Positions 42,919 through 51,792 of a stretch of 64,000 bases of DNA are shown piece after piece. The stretch spans positions 8,076,001 to 8,140,000 of the forward strand of contig NZ_CP085173.1 in assembly GCF_020616555.1 (NCBI RefSeq). The letters are read 5' to 3'. Under the pieces are notes generated by a model. It saw only the letters and a program-made list of their open reading frames with translations, searched no databases and was not told the origin of the DNA. Position numbers and translations under genes: made by a program. The stretch is from Streptomyces longhuiensis (GTDB lineage: Bacteria; Actinomycetota; Actinomycetes; Streptomycetales; Streptomycetaceae). Position 1 is the first letter of the stretch. Each line of letters opens with the position of its first letter.

Positions 42919-44688
42919 ATGACCACGGAGCAGGACCAGACCCCCGCGCCGGACAGTCCAGTCCCTGACAACTCAGCGACGCCTGACGGCCCTGTGCCTG
43001 ACAGTCCCGCGTCTGACAGCCCCGTGCCTCTCAGCCCTGTGGCGAAAGGCTTTCGACCCGCATGGGTGACGGAGGAGTTGATCGCGCAGTGGTGCGCGGG
43101 GGTGCGCCGGGACGCGTCGCGTCGTGGGCCCGGCAGTGCCGAGTCCGTGACCGCGGTCGCGCCGTTCGACCTGTCCCCGATCGCGGCCGTCCCCGCGTGC
43201 GCCCCGGAGGACGTCGCGGCGGCGGTGGCCGGTGCCCGGGCGGACCAGCCGGAGTGGGCGGGGGCGCCGCTGAGGCGCCGTGGCGATGTGGTGCTCGCCT
43301 TCCACGACCTGCTGTTGGAACGGCAGGACCAGGTGATCGATCTGATCCAGTGGGAGACGGGCAAGGCGCGGTATCACGCCTGGCAGGAGGTGGCCCAGGT
43401 CGCGGCGATCGCCAGGCATTACGCGCGGCGTGCCCGGCACTACCTGGCCCCCCACCACGTGCGGGGGATGGTGCCCGGCCTGACGAAGGTCAAGGAGGTG
43501 CGGGTGCCGAAGGGTGTCGTCGGCGTCATCTCCCCCTGGAACTACCCCCTTTACCTCGGTGTCGGCGATGTGCTGCCGGCCTTGATGGCCGGCAACGCCG
43601 TGGTCTCCAAGGCGGATTCCCAGACCGCGCTGACCATGTTGTGGACTCGTGCCCTGATGGCGGAGGCCGGGCTGCCGAGCGGTCTGTGGCGGATCGTGGC
43701 CGGTCCCGGGGTCGTGGTGGGGACCGCTCTGGTCGACGCCGTCGACTTCGTCTGTTTCACCGGGTCGACCGCCACAGGACGCACCGTCGCGGAGCGTGCC
43801 GCGCGGCGACTGGTCGGGGTCTCTCTCGAACTCGGCGGCAAGAATCCGCTGATCGTGCGTGAGGACGCCGACGTGGCAGCCGCGGCGGCCGGCACGGTGG
43901 TGGCGGCCTTCGCCAACACCGGGCAGATGTGTATCCATGTCGAACGCGTCTACGTGCACGAGAAGGTCTACGACGCCTTCCGCGCCGAGCTCCTCCGGGC
44001 GACGCGGGCGCTTCGGCTCGGGCGGTCCTACGACTACTCGGTGGACATCGGTTCACTGACGTCGGCCGCGCAACTCGCGGCCGTCGAGGCGCATGTCGAC
44101 GGCGCGGTGGCCGAGGGGGCGACCGTACTCGCGGGTGGCCGGGCCCGCCCCGACATCGGCCCGCTCTTCTACGAGCCGACCGTCCTCGAAGGCGTCACGC
44201 CCGGGATGGCCGTGTGCGACGAGGAGACGTTCGGTCCTGTGCTCTCGCTCTACTCCTACGGAGCGGACAGTGAGGCTGTGGGCCTGGCCAACCGAGGCAC
44301 CTACGGACTGTCGGCGTCGATCTGGTCGAAGGACTCCCGTGAGGCCGGTCGGATGGCGGTGCGGATCCGCGCCGGGTCGGTCAACATCAACGACGGTGCC
44401 GCCGCGGCGGCCGGCAGCATCGAGGCCGGTATGGGCGGCATGGGCGACAGCGGACTCGGCAGGCGCCACGGGGCCGAGGGAATCCGCAAGTACACCGAGA
44501 GCCAGACGATCGCCACGCAGCGCCTTCTGCCACTCGGACCGGCGAAGGCCGTGGACAACTCTCCGGAGAACTCGGAGGAGCGCTCGGCGGAGACCGCTGC
44601 GGGTACTTCCGTGAAGAGCTCCGTCGAGAGTTTCGTCCGCCGCACCAACGGTCAGCTGACTCTCCTGCGCCGGCTGCGTGTGCGCTGA
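42919..44688 (+). CDS. Aldehyde dehydrogenase, succinic-semialdehyde-dehydrogenase-like
   Basis: From ATG 42919 (CGAGGAG 5 nt upstream) the protein has 589 residues, longer than the usual 480-520. The extra N-terminal 45 residues are a Pro/Asp/Ser run (SPVPDNS, GPVPDSP, SPVPLSP). The ALDH domain has GVVGVISPWNYPLYLGVGDV, the catalytic Glu in VSLELGGKNPLIV and the nucleophilic Cys in ANTGQMCIHVERVYV. Closing motifs are DEETFGPVLSLY and VNINDGAAAA. A variable 60-residue C-tail follows. It oxidises an aldehyde to an acid with NAD(P)+, fitting oxidation of the aldehyde ends released by the divergent Lcp-like enzyme. Confidence 0.92.
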   Translation: MTTEQDQTPAPDSPVPDNSATPDGPVPDSPASDSPVPLSPVAKGFRPAWVTEELIAQWCAGVRRDASRRGPGSAESVTAVAPFDLSPIAAVPACAPEDVAAAVAGARADQPEWAGAPLRRRGDVVLAFHDLLLERQDQVIDLIQWETGKARYHAWQEVAQVAAIARHYARRARHYLAPHHVRGMVPGLTKVKEVRVPKGVVGVISPWNYPLYLGVGDVLPALMAGNAVVSKADSQTALTMLWTRALMAEAGLPSGLWRIVAGPGVVVGTALVDAVDFVCFTGSTATGRTVAERAARRLVGVSLELGGKNPLIVREDADVAAAAAGTVVAAFANTGQMCIHVERVYVHEKVYDAFRAELLRATRALRLGRSYDYSVDIGSLTSAAQLAAVEAHVDGAVAEGATVLAGGRARPDIGPLFYEPTVLEGVTPGMAVCDEETFGPVLSLYSYGADSEAVGLANRGTYGLSASIWSKDSREAGRMAVRIRAGSVNINDGAAAAAGSIEAGMGGMGDSGLGRRHGAEGIRKYTESQTIATQRLLPLGPAKAVDNSPENSEERSAETAAGTSVKSSVESFVRRTNGQLTLLRRLRVR

Positions 44689-44827
44689 GCGGCGACACAT
44701 GGGCCGTACGCGAACGGTGGCGGGCATTCCTGCTATGTCACTCTGCATGCCTCTGAGTCCTTTTGCACCCCTCTTGCTCATCCCTCCCCGCATGTACGAG
44801 GTCGGACAAGTCCAGATCGGAGTCCTG

Positions 44828-45991
44828 ATGACGAGTGCGATCTTCGCCGAACGGTCGCTCTACGACGATGACCACGAACTCCTGCGCGAGACGGTTCGCG
44901 CGTTCGTCGACAAGCACGCCACGCCGCACGCCGAGCGGTGGCGGGCCGAGGGCAAGGTCGACCGTGAACTCTTCCTGGAGGCCGCCCGGGCCGGAATCCT
45001 CGGCTTCAACATTCCGGAGGAGTACGGCGGCGGTGGGGTCACCGACTTCCGCTTCAACGCGGTGATCGGCGAGGAGTTCTCCCGTCACCCCGCGTCGGAC
45101 GGCCTCGCCGGGGTGGGGCTGTCCAACGACATCGTCGTGCCCTACTTCACCGACCTGACCGATGACGAGCAGAAGGCCCGCTGGCTGCCGGGCATCGCTG
45201 CCGGTGCGCTCATCGTCGCGGTCGCGATGACCGAGCCCGGAACGGGGAGCGACCTGGCCGGCATCGCCACCACCGCCGTCCGCGACGGCGACGACTATGT
45301 GGTCAACGGCAGCAAGGTCTTCATCTCCAACGGCCAGAACGCCGACCTGGTCGTCACCGCGGTACGGACCGGCGCGGACCGCCACGGCGGGATCAGCCTG
45401 CTGGTCGTCGAGGCCGACCGGCCCGGCTTCTCGCGTGGCCGCAACCTGGAGAAGATCGGCCTGCACGCGCAGGACACCAGTGAGTTGTTCTTCCAGGACG
45501 TCCGCGTGCCGGCCGCCAACCTGCTCGGAGAGGAGGGCTCCGGCTTCAAGGCGCTGATGCGCAACCTTCCCCAGGAGCGGATCTCGATCGCTGCCAACGC
45601 CGTGGCTTCCATCGAGGGCGTGCTGGAGCGGACCGTGGAGTACGTCAAGGAGCGCAAGGCGTTCGGGCGGACCGTCGGCTCCTTCCAGAACACCCGTTTC
45701 CAGCTGGCCGACATGGTCACCACCGCCCGCGTGGGCCGCACCTACATCGACGAACTGCTCGCCAGGCACTCCCGCGGTGAACTGAGCGCCGTGGACGCCG
45801 CGTCGGCGAAGTTCTGGGCCACGGAGCACTACGTCGACATCGTCGGACGTTGCCTCCAACTGCACGGTGCCTACGGCTACATGCTCGAGTACCGCATCGC
45901 ACACGACTACCTCGACTCGCGTATCACCACCATCTACGGCGGCACCACGGAGATCATGAAGGAGATCGTCGCCCGCGACCTGGGGCTGTAG
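44828..45991 (+). CDS. Acyl-CoA dehydrogenase (long-chain/isovaleryl-like)
   Basis: From ATG 44828 (GGAG 5 nt upstream) the FAD enzyme has 387 residues. Motifs are FNIPEEYGGGGVTDFRFNAV, the flavin-binding signature VAVAMTEPGTGSDLAG, YVVNGSKVFISNGQNADLVV, ERKAFGRTVGSFQNTRFQLA and the C-terminal ITTIYGGTTEIMKEIVARDL. In short/medium-chain enzymes the catalytic Glu precedes GT in this last motif; here it is Gly, as in long-chain and isovaleryl-type enzymes where the base sits elsewhere. It would carry out the first oxidation of beta-oxidation. It follows the ALDH gene by 139 bp. Confidence 0.92.
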   Translation: MTSAIFAERSLYDDDHELLRETVRAFVDKHATPHAERWRAEGKVDRELFLEAARAGILGFNIPEEYGGGGVTDFRFNAVIGEEFSRHPASDGLAGVGLSNDIVVPYFTDLTDDEQKARWLPGIAAGALIVAVAMTEPGTGSDLAGIATTAVRDGDDYVVNGSKVFISNGQNADLVVTAVRTGADRHGGISLLVVEADRPGFSRGRNLEKIGLHAQDTSELFFQDVRVPAANLLGEEGSGFKALMRNLPQERISIAANAVASIEGVLERTVEYVKERKAFGRTVGSFQNTRFQLADMVTTARVGRTYIDELLARHSRGELSAVDAASAKFWATEHYVDIVGRCLQLHGAYGYMLEYRIAHDYLDSRITTIYGGTTEIMKEIVARDLGL

Positions 45992-46194
45992 GCCCGGCCC
46001 ACTGCCCGCGCGACTCACCGGACACCGACGACACCGACCAGGTCGCGGCACGAGTGGCCCACGGCTTCTGCGCCCGCCCCGCATTGTCGGTGGCACCCAT
46101 GTGCCGAGGTTCGCCCGTCCTCCACCGCGGCTCGCTGCCCGAGCTCCGAACCCGTCAGGACGTCCACCGGGTGCAGGCCCTCCCGACGTACATC

Positions 46195-46220
46195 GTCCTG
46201 GCTCCCTGAGGGGCCAGGAC
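46195..46220 (+). terminator. Hairpin terminator between acyl-CoA dehydrogenase and TauD-like genes
   Basis: A perfect 8-bp stem, GTCCTGGC (46195-46202) with GCCAGGAC (46213-46220), has a 10-nt loop. It lies about 200 bp after the acyl-CoA dehydrogenase stop. No U tract follows. The remainder of 45992-46597 shows no convincing gene. Confidence 0.45.
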
Positions 46221-46597
46221 CCACACGCTGTGCTCCCCCTCACGGCAAGGAGCGAGTTCCCCCTTGCGGCCCATTCGTGTCGCGCGGTCCTCCGCGGCAT
46301 GGACGCGTGGTGTCGGCCCGCAGGTCTCTGCGTTAGGGTGGCCGACATGCAGACGCACTTGAATTTCCGTGAGGATGAGCCGCAGCACAGCGGCCCCCGC
46401 GGTGAGTGCGCGCCCCGCGGGTACGGCTTTCTGCGCCGCCGCGGCCGGGTGGGTTCGCCCCCGGCGTCTTCCTGTCGCTGAATCCGCCGCAGGCCTCCAT
46501 ATCCGGGCCTGAGCCTTCCCGTACCGGTTCCCGGAAACGTCGCGTCGCGCCGTCCGCCGCCGGCCGCTTCTTGATCTCCGAAGGAGTTGAGTTCGCC

Positions 46598-47542
46598 ATG
46601 TCGCTCACCCATGACGTCGCCCCCACATCTGCCCTGCGCGACCACCGCATCCCCGCCGACGGCCTCTTCGAGGGCACTCGCATCCTGAATCGACTGCCGG
46701 ACGGTGATCTGGAGAGGCCGTACGAGCGGTTCGAACTCGTTCCGCAGGGCCGCGTCATCGGAGCGGAGATCCGCGGCCTCGACCTGTCGCGGCCCGTGTC
46801 CTTCGCGGTGCGGGAGGAACTGAACCGCGCACTCCTCGAATGGAAGGTGCTCTTCTTCCGCGGCCAGCACCTGACGTCCGACGCGCAACGCCAATTCGCC
46901 CGCAACTGGGGTGAGTTGGAGACCAATCCGCTGCTCGCCCCCGGTGACGGCGACGACGTGGTCCGCTTCGACAAGTCCGCCGGTGCCGTTCCCACGTATG
47001 AGAACGTCTGGCACACGGACGTCACCTTCCGTGAACGCCCCGCCCTGGGCGCCGTGTTGCAGCTGCGGGAGGTGCCACCGGTGGGCGGTGACACGATGTG
47101 GGCGGACATGGCGGCCGCGTACGACAACCTGCCGGTCGAGGTGCGCGAGCGGATCGACGGCGCGAGTGCCGTCCACGACTTCCTGCCGGGTTTCGCGCGC
47201 TTCTACTCGCCGGAGCGGCTTGCCCCGTTCCAGGAGCAGTTCCCGCCTGTCCAGCACCCCGTGGTGCGTCGCCACCCGGAGACCGGACGCCGGATGCTGT
47301 TCGTCAACACCTCCTTCACCACCCGGATCATCGGCCTTGAGCGCCCGGAGAGCGACCGCCTGCTCAGGCTGCTCTTCCAGCAGGCCCACGTCCCGGAGTT
47401 CCAGGTACGGTTCCGCTGGCAGGCGGGCGACGTCGCTTTCTGGGACAACCGCGCGACCCAGCACTACGCCGTCAACGACTACGCGCCGTACCCCCGGGTC
47501 GCCGAACGCGTGGCGATCGCCGGGGACCGTCCGTTCGGCTGA
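46598..47542 (+). CDS. TauD/TfdA-family 2-oxoglutarate/Fe(II) dioxygenase
   Basis: The 314-residue enzyme has the N-terminal GRVIGAEIRGLDLSRPVSFA and LLEWKVLFFRGQHLTSDAQR typical of TauD. The iron-binding HxD is in ENVWHTDVTFRERPALGAVL, the distal His in NRATQHYAVNDYAP and the 2-oxoglutarate-binding Arg in PRVAERVAIAG. It should couple oxidative decarboxylation of 2-oxoglutarate to hydroxylation of a substrate such as a sulfonate, alkyl sulfate or amino acid. ATG 46598 is preceded by AAGGAG at about 12 nt, rather long. It is convergent with the amino-acid permease gene. Confidence 0.9.
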   Translation: MSLTHDVAPTSALRDHRIPADGLFEGTRILNRLPDGDLERPYERFELVPQGRVIGAEIRGLDLSRPVSFAVREELNRALLEWKVLFFRGQHLTSDAQRQFARNWGELETNPLLAPGDGDDVVRFDKSAGAVPTYENVWHTDVTFRERPALGAVLQLREVPPVGGDTMWADMAAAYDNLPVEVRERIDGASAVHDFLPGFARFYSPERLAPFQEQFPPVQHPVVRRHPETGRRMLFVNTSFTTRIIGLERPESDRLLRLLFQQAHVPEFQVRFRWQAGDVAFWDNRATQHYAVNDYAPYPRVAERVAIAGDRPFG

Positions 47543-47611
47543 GCCGGGCCCCGGCAGTGTGACCGGGGGCGACTTGGCTTCATCTCACGGGATGCGGGGC
47601 CTTGCACGGCG

Positions 47612-49201
47612 TCAGCCCGGCCCCTCGTCCGCACCGGACGGCTCATCGGTGAGGGGCGCTTCGCCGTGCGCGTGCGCAAGGCGGGCGCCGGTGAGACGGG
47701 CGCCAGGCGGACGGGCGTCGGAACTCTCGGGCGGCAGTGTGCTGTCCGGCAGCGGCTCCGCCGTCTCGTAGCGCCGCGCGCCGAAGCGGTACACGACGAT
47801 GAGCAGCGCGAAGAACGGCAGTCCGGCCTTCCAGGAGTCCTCCAGGCCGTCGATGAACGCCGTGGAGACCAGGATCGCGGCCAGCGCGAGGGCTGCCGCG
47901 ATGGTCGTGAGCGGAGCGCCGCGCAGCCGGGCCGGCGAGGCGGGGAGGCCGTGCCGGGCGCGGTGGCGGCGGAACATCAGGTGCGTGGCGAGGATGAGGA
48001 TCCACACGACCAGCGCCCCGAACACCGAGATGCCGAAGAGCAGGACGTATGCCGTGTCCTCGGAGTGGACCGAGAGGATCGCGGCGGCGCCCAGGCCCAG
48101 CCCGGAGACGGCGAGCGCCCGGTGAGGGACGCCGCCGCGGCCGACCCGTGCGAACGTCCGTGGCGCGTGCCGGTCCACCGCGAGGGAATGGATCATGCGG
48201 GTGGCCAGGTAGGTGTTGGCGTTGGCGCTGGAGAGCGCCGCGGTCAGTACCACGAAGTTCATGATGCCCGCGGCGGCCGGGATCCCGGCGACGTCGAAGA
48301 GCTGGACGAAGGGGCTCGCCGTGACGTCTCCGCCCGCCGCCGTGCGCGACCACGGCACCACGGTGACCACCACCGCCATGGCCAGGACGTAGAAGAGCGC
48401 GAGGCGCACGACCATCCGCCGGGCGGCGCGCGGGATGTCTCGCACCGGATTCTCGGACTCGGCGGCGGTCACCGCGATGATTTCGGTGCCGATGTAGCTG
48501 AAGATCACGAAGACGAATGCGGTGCCCAGGCCGCTCATGCCGTGGGGAAGGAGACCGCCGGGACCCGAGAGGTTCGAGGCGCCGACCGCCTCGTGGCCGG
48601 GCAGGCCGAGGAAGACGTAGGCGCAACCGAGCAGGACGAAGACCCCGATTGCCGTGATCTTGATGGTGGAGAACCAGTACTCCAGGCGGCCGAACACCCC
48701 GACGGTCAGCGCGTTCGCGGCCAGAAGCAGCAGCGAGAACGCCACCACCGGTGTCCACAGCGGCAGTTCGGGCCACCAGAAACGGACGTAGATGCCGGCG
48801 GCGATGACCTCGCCGCCGATGGCGATCACCTGGATCGTCCAGTACGTCCAGCGGATCACGAAGCCGGCCAGCGGGCCCAGATAGTGACGGCCGATGGTGC
48901 CGAACGAGCCGGTCGCCGGGTGTACCGCGGTCATCTCGGCGAGCGCCCAGCCGATCACCAGGGCGATCAACGCGCAGAGCACGTACGCGAGCACGGAGGC
49001 GGGGCCCGCGGCGGAGATGGCGAGACCCGAGCCGAGGAACAGGCCTGTGCCGATGGCGCCGCCCAGACCCATCATGCTGAGCTGACGCCCTGTCAAGGTC
49101 CGTTTGAGGCCATGGTCCTGGCCGTCCGAACCGCGGCCTTGAAGCGGACCGGTGGTGGGGGAGAGGTCGGCCGTTGGGCCGCTTCCGGCATCGTCGGGCA
49201 T
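47612..49201 (-). CDS. APC-family amino-acid permease
   Basis: From ATG 49201 (GGAG 8 nt upstream) the protein has 529 residues and 12 TM segments. The start of TM1 has the amino-acid-transporter motif QLSMMGLGGAIGTGLFLGSG, followed by LAEMTAVHPATGSFGTIGRH and FSYIGTEIIAVTAAESENPV. It resembles the GABA/aromatic/lysine permease branch. Long hydrophilic N- and C-termini flank the core. It should import an amino acid or related amine with protons. It lies 37 bp downstream of the class-V PLP enzyme gene on the same strand, so transport and breakdown of one substrate are probably coupled. Confidence 0.92.
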   Translation of the reverse strand: MPDDAGSGPTADLSPTTGPLQGRGSDGQDHGLKRTLTGRQLSMMGLGGAIGTGLFLGSGLAISAAGPASVLAYVLCALIALVIGWALAEMTAVHPATGSFGTIGRHYLGPLAGFVIRWTYWTIQVIAIGGEVIAAGIYVRFWWPELPLWTPVVAFSLLLLAANALTVGVFGRLEYWFSTIKITAIGVFVLLGCAYVFLGLPGHEAVGASNLSGPGGLLPHGMSGLGTAFVFVIFSYIGTEIIAVTAAESENPVRDIPRAARRMVVRLALFYVLAMAVVVTVVPWSRTAAGGDVTASPFVQLFDVAGIPAAAGIMNFVVLTAALSSANANTYLATRMIHSLAVDRHAPRTFARVGRGGVPHRALAVSGLGLGAAAILSVHSEDTAYVLLFGISVFGALVVWILILATHLMFRRHRARHGLPASPARLRGAPLTTIAAALALAAILVSTAFIDGLEDSWKAGLPFFALLIVVYRFGARRYETAEPLPDSTLPPESSDARPPGARLTGARLAHAHGEAPLTDEPSGADEGPG

Positions 49202-49238
49202 GTCACTCGCTCCGTGGGGTGCGGTGTTCCTGGACGTG

Positions 49239-50384
49239 CTACTGGGCGCGTATCTCACCGAGCGCGTCGATCAGCGCGTCGACGTCGGACGGGTTGTTGT
49301 AGTAGTGGAAGGAGACGCGGAGCAGGGTTCCGCGCGGGCTGGTGACGATGCGGCGCTCGGCGAGCGCGGCGGCGAGCGCGTCGGGGGCGGGGTCGGCGAT
49401 CGCCACCTGCGGGCCGCGCAGTTCCGGGTCGGCGGGCGAGGCGATCGTCTCGCCGATCCCGGTCAGGCGTGCGTAGGCGTACGAGGTGAGCGCGCCGACG
49501 TGCGACTCGATGTCCTTCGGGTCGACGTCGGCCAGGGTGCGCAACCCGGCCGCGGCGGCGTACGCGGAGGGGATCGACGGGGTGCCGGTCTCGAAGCGGC
49601 GCGCGGTGTCCGGGAAGTCGAGGGAGCGCGGGTCGAAGCCGAAGGGGTCAACTCGCCCGAACCAGCCGGTGAGTTGAGGATCCACGTCGTCACGCAGACC
49701 CTCGCGTACGTAGAGGAACGCGATGCCGGGGACGCCGAGCAGATACTTCAACGCACCGCACACCAGGTAGTCGCAGTCCAACTCCTTCACGTCCACCGGG
49801 AGTACGCCCAGTCCCTGGTACGCGTCGACGAACACGCGTGCGCCGGCCGCACGCGCCGCTCGAACCGCCTCGGCGACCGGCAGCCGGGCGCCGTTGCGAT
49901 AGGAGACCAGCGGTACGGAGACCAGGCCGGTCGAGTCGTCGACCGCGGCGACGTAGTCCTCGGCGGATACGGTCCCTTCCTGCTCCGGAACATGGCGCAC
50001 CCGTGCCCCGCGTCGCTCCTGCGCGAGCCAGACGTGGGCGATGGACGGGAACTCCATGTCCGTGGTGACCAGGCCGGGGCGGCGCGACCAGTCCAGCGTG
50101 GACGCCACCTGATAGGCGCCCTCGGAAGCGCAGCCGACCACCGCTATCTCGTCCGGCTGCGCGCCGATGCGGTCGGCGAACGCGGCGCGGGCGGCGTCCA
50201 CTTGGGCCATCCAGGCGCCCCAGGGCGCGCCCTGGCTGCGCATGGACCACTGGAACTCCTGCAGCGCCGTCAGTACGTGCTCGGATGCCGCGCCCTGACT
50301 GCAACTGGCCAGGTGGACGGTGTCCTTGAGGGAGGGGAAGCGGGCACGGAAACGCTCGGCGGCGTCGAGGGGCACGATGGACAC
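49239..50384 (-). CDS. Class-V aminotransferase/cysteine-desulfurase-like PLP enzyme
   Basis: The 381-residue protein starts at GTG 50384 (GAGG upstream). Fold-type-I features are VHLASCSQGAASEHVLTALQ, IAVVGCASEGAYQVASTL, ARVFVDAYQGLGVLPVDVKE (PLP-ring Asp) and the Schiff-base Lys in YLVCGALKYLLGVPGIAFLY. The C-terminus ends VSFHYYNNPSDVDALIDAL. It lacks the mobile Cys loop of true IscS/SufS desulfurases, so transamination or lyase/racemase chemistry is more likely. It is flanked by the permease gene downstream and an XRE-cupin regulator gene upstream, suggesting a small amino-acid utilisation operon. Confidence 0.88.
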   Translation of the reverse strand: MSIVPLDAAERFRARFPSLKDTVHLASCSQGAASEHVLTALQEFQWSMRSQGAPWGAWMAQVDAARAAFADRIGAQPDEIAVVGCASEGAYQVASTLDWSRRPGLVTTDMEFPSIAHVWLAQERRGARVRHVPEQEGTVSAEDYVAAVDDSTGLVSVPLVSYRNGARLPVAEAVRAARAAGARVFVDAYQGLGVLPVDVKELDCDYLVCGALKYLLGVPGIAFLYVREGLRDDVDPQLTGWFGRVDPFGFDPRSLDFPDTARRFETGTPSIPSAYAAAAGLRTLADVDPKDIESHVGALTSYAYARLTGIGETIASPADPELRGPQVAIADPAPDALAAALAERRIVTSPRGTLLRVSFHYYNNPSDVDALIDALGEIRAQ

Positions 50385-50397
50385 GGGGCGCCTCGCA

Positions 50398-50414
50398 TTT
50401 CAATCACGGTGAAA
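50398..50414. promoter_or_regulatory. TTTCA-N7-TGAAA inverted repeat upstream of the PLP-enzyme gene
   Basis: The perfect inverted repeat TTTCA (50398-50402) and TGAAA (50410-50414) lies 14 bp upstream of the GTG of the PLP-enzyme gene, inside the 127-bp gap to the XRE-cupin gene. Its position over or just after the promoter suits an operator for that regulator. Confidence 0.45.
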
Positions 50415-50511
50415 CTGTTCAGTGCTGGTGATCGAAGCAGTCGAGTCATGTGCCCGTCAATGGGTGGGCGGCAGGCCGTCGTCCCGGAGCCGGCCGTCTG
50501 CCGGCTGAAGG

Positions 50512-51048
50512 TCACCGACTCGGCGGTGTCACGCTCACCAGGAACCGTGCGGGCTCGCCGCCCTCGTTGACGTAACGGTGCGGGACACGGGAGTCGAAGG
50601 TGCAGCTGTCCCCGGGCCTCAGCTCGTGGCGGCCGCCGCCGGCCTCGACGACCAGACTGCCGCTCAGCACCACCACGCACTCCTCCGAGGGGTGGCTGTA
50701 GCGCTGCTCCGAGGACGCGCCTCCCGGTTCCAGTACGCCCTCGAGAACTTCGAGGCGTGCGGAGCCGGCCGACACGCGTGTGTACTCGATCCCGCCCTGC
50801 GGTGAACGCACCACGATCCGGCGGTCGCGCCGCACCAGGGCGACGTCCTCAGGGTCGTCCTGCCGGAACAGGTCGAAAAGGGGGAGTCCGAGGGCGGCGG
50901 AGAGCCTGCGCAGCGTCTCCAGGCTGGGATCGGTCAGGCCGCGTTCGACCTGACTGACCAGACCGGTCGACACCCCGGCGTGCGAGGCCAGGTCCCGTAC
51001 GGTCATCTTGCGGGACTGGCGCAGCTCGCGTATCCGGTTGCCGATCAC
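50512..51048 (-). CDS. XRE-family regulator with C-terminal cupin domain
   Basis: The 178-residue protein has an HTH at residues 3-58 (IRELRQSRKMTVRDLASHAG, VSTGLVSQVERGLTDPSLET) and a cupin_2 domain at about 95-175 (SHPSEECVVVLSGSLVVEAG, LRPGDSCTFDSRVPHRYVNE). This PuuR-like design binds DNA through the HTH and a small effector, often an amine or amino acid, in the cupin. It is in line with the PLP-enzyme and permease genes downstream and probably regulates them. Confidence 0.92.
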   Translation of the reverse strand: MIGNRIRELRQSRKMTVRDLASHAGVSTGLVSQVERGLTDPSLETLRRLSAALGLPLFDLFRQDDPEDVALVRRDRRIVVRSPQGGIEYTRVSAGSARLEVLEGVLEPGGASSEQRYSHPSEECVVVLSGSLVVEAGGGRHELRPGDSCTFDSRVPHRYVNEGGEPARFLVSVTPPSR

Positions 51049-51157
51049 GCGGTGAGGGTAGCTCAGACGCGCTCACGCGGGCGGAACGGCGCCTCGCTCT
51101 CCCGCAACTCCCGGAGGCGTAGAGCGGACCAGCCCTGTTGTGGGCGGCGCACCGGGT

Positions 51158-51715
51158 TCACCGCCCCGGCTCGACCACCGTCTCGATGAGATGGAAGGCC
51201 GCCGCGTCGGTGCGCGCCGCGTCCCCGGTCACCAGGCGGTCCTGGCACAGGCCTCGTAGGCCCGAGACGAGGAGAGTCGCCCGTTCGCGGGCCACCTCTC
51301 TCGGGTGGCCCAGGCGGCCCACGGCGTCCGCAATCGGGCCGATCATGACTTCGACGGTCTCGCGGGCCAGGTCTCCGTACTCGTCCGGGTCGGTCGCGGC
51401 CAGACTCAGGAGCTGGAGCAGCATCCGGATGGGCCCGGCCTGCTCGCCCACGGTGATCGCCTTCCACAGTGCACGGGCCGACCGGCGCAGGTCCGCGGCG
51501 TCCTCGACCGTGTCGAACATCGCGTGGGCATCGGGGCGGCTTGCCGCCAGGGCCCTGGCCAACAGATTCCCGCGGCTGCCGAAGTAGTAGAGCAGCATGC
51601 GCTTCGTCGTGCCGATCTCCTCGGCGAGCGGGCTCAGCGACATGTTCGCGAGGCCGTGGCCCTGCAGGTACCCCACCACCTGGCCGAGGAGTTCGGCGCG
51701 CTTCTCGGTGTTCAT
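51158..51715 (-). CDS. TetR/AcrR-family regulator
   Basis: From ATG 51715 the protein has 185 residues. The HTH lies at residues 5-50 (VVGYLQGHGLANMSLSPLAE, EIGTTKRMLLYYFGSRGNLL), where TTKRMLLYYFGS is the recognition helix region. The rest is the usual helical ligand-binding domain. Upstream in-frame codons to 51763 cross the operator-like palindrome and are unlikely to be coding. It is divergent from the DUF3533-like membrane protein gene, the usual layout for repressor and efflux-like target. Confidence 0.9.
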   Translation of the reverse strand: MNTEKRAELLGQVVGYLQGHGLANMSLSPLAEEIGTTKRMLLYYFGSRGNLLARALAASRPDAHAMFDTVEDAADLRRSARALWKAITVGEQAGPIRMLLQLLSLAATDPDEYGDLARETVEVMIGPIADAVGRLGHPREVARERATLLVSGLRGLCQDRLVTGDAARTDAAAFHLIETVVEPGR

Positions 51716-51736
51716 CGGACGGGACACATTTTGAAC

Positions 51737-51750
51737 GTACCGCACGGTAC
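51737..51750. promoter_or_regulatory. TetR operator-like palindrome GTACCG-CA-CGGTAC
   Basis: The perfect palindrome GTACCGCACGGTAC lies between the divergent TetR and membrane-protein genes. A further CGGTAC half-site follows at 51784-51789, so a second dimer might bind next to it. The palindrome immediately precedes the ATG at 51751, in frame with the membrane protein, which argues that its real start is further on. Confidence 0.65.
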
Positions 51751-51792
51751 ATGTATCGTCCAATCGTTATTTGTGTGCCGATCGGTACATCT

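Noticed and set aside
46347..46481. A possible leader peptide (MQTHLNFREDE...) upstream of the TauD-like gene
   Set aside because: It lacks the short cysteine- or arginine-rich form of known sulfur-gene leader peptides and has no Shine-Dalgarno or attenuator hairpin directly after it.
44738..47464. A 908-codon minus-strand frame across the acyl-CoA dehydrogenase and TauD-like genes
   Set aside because: The plus strand encodes clear enzyme motifs; the minus frame is a composition artefact.
49239..50384. Reading the PLP enzyme as a cysteine desulfurase (IscS/SufS)
   Set aside because: The Schiff-base Lys is present, but I could not find the mobile loop with the catalytic Cys, so only the wider class-V family is assigned.
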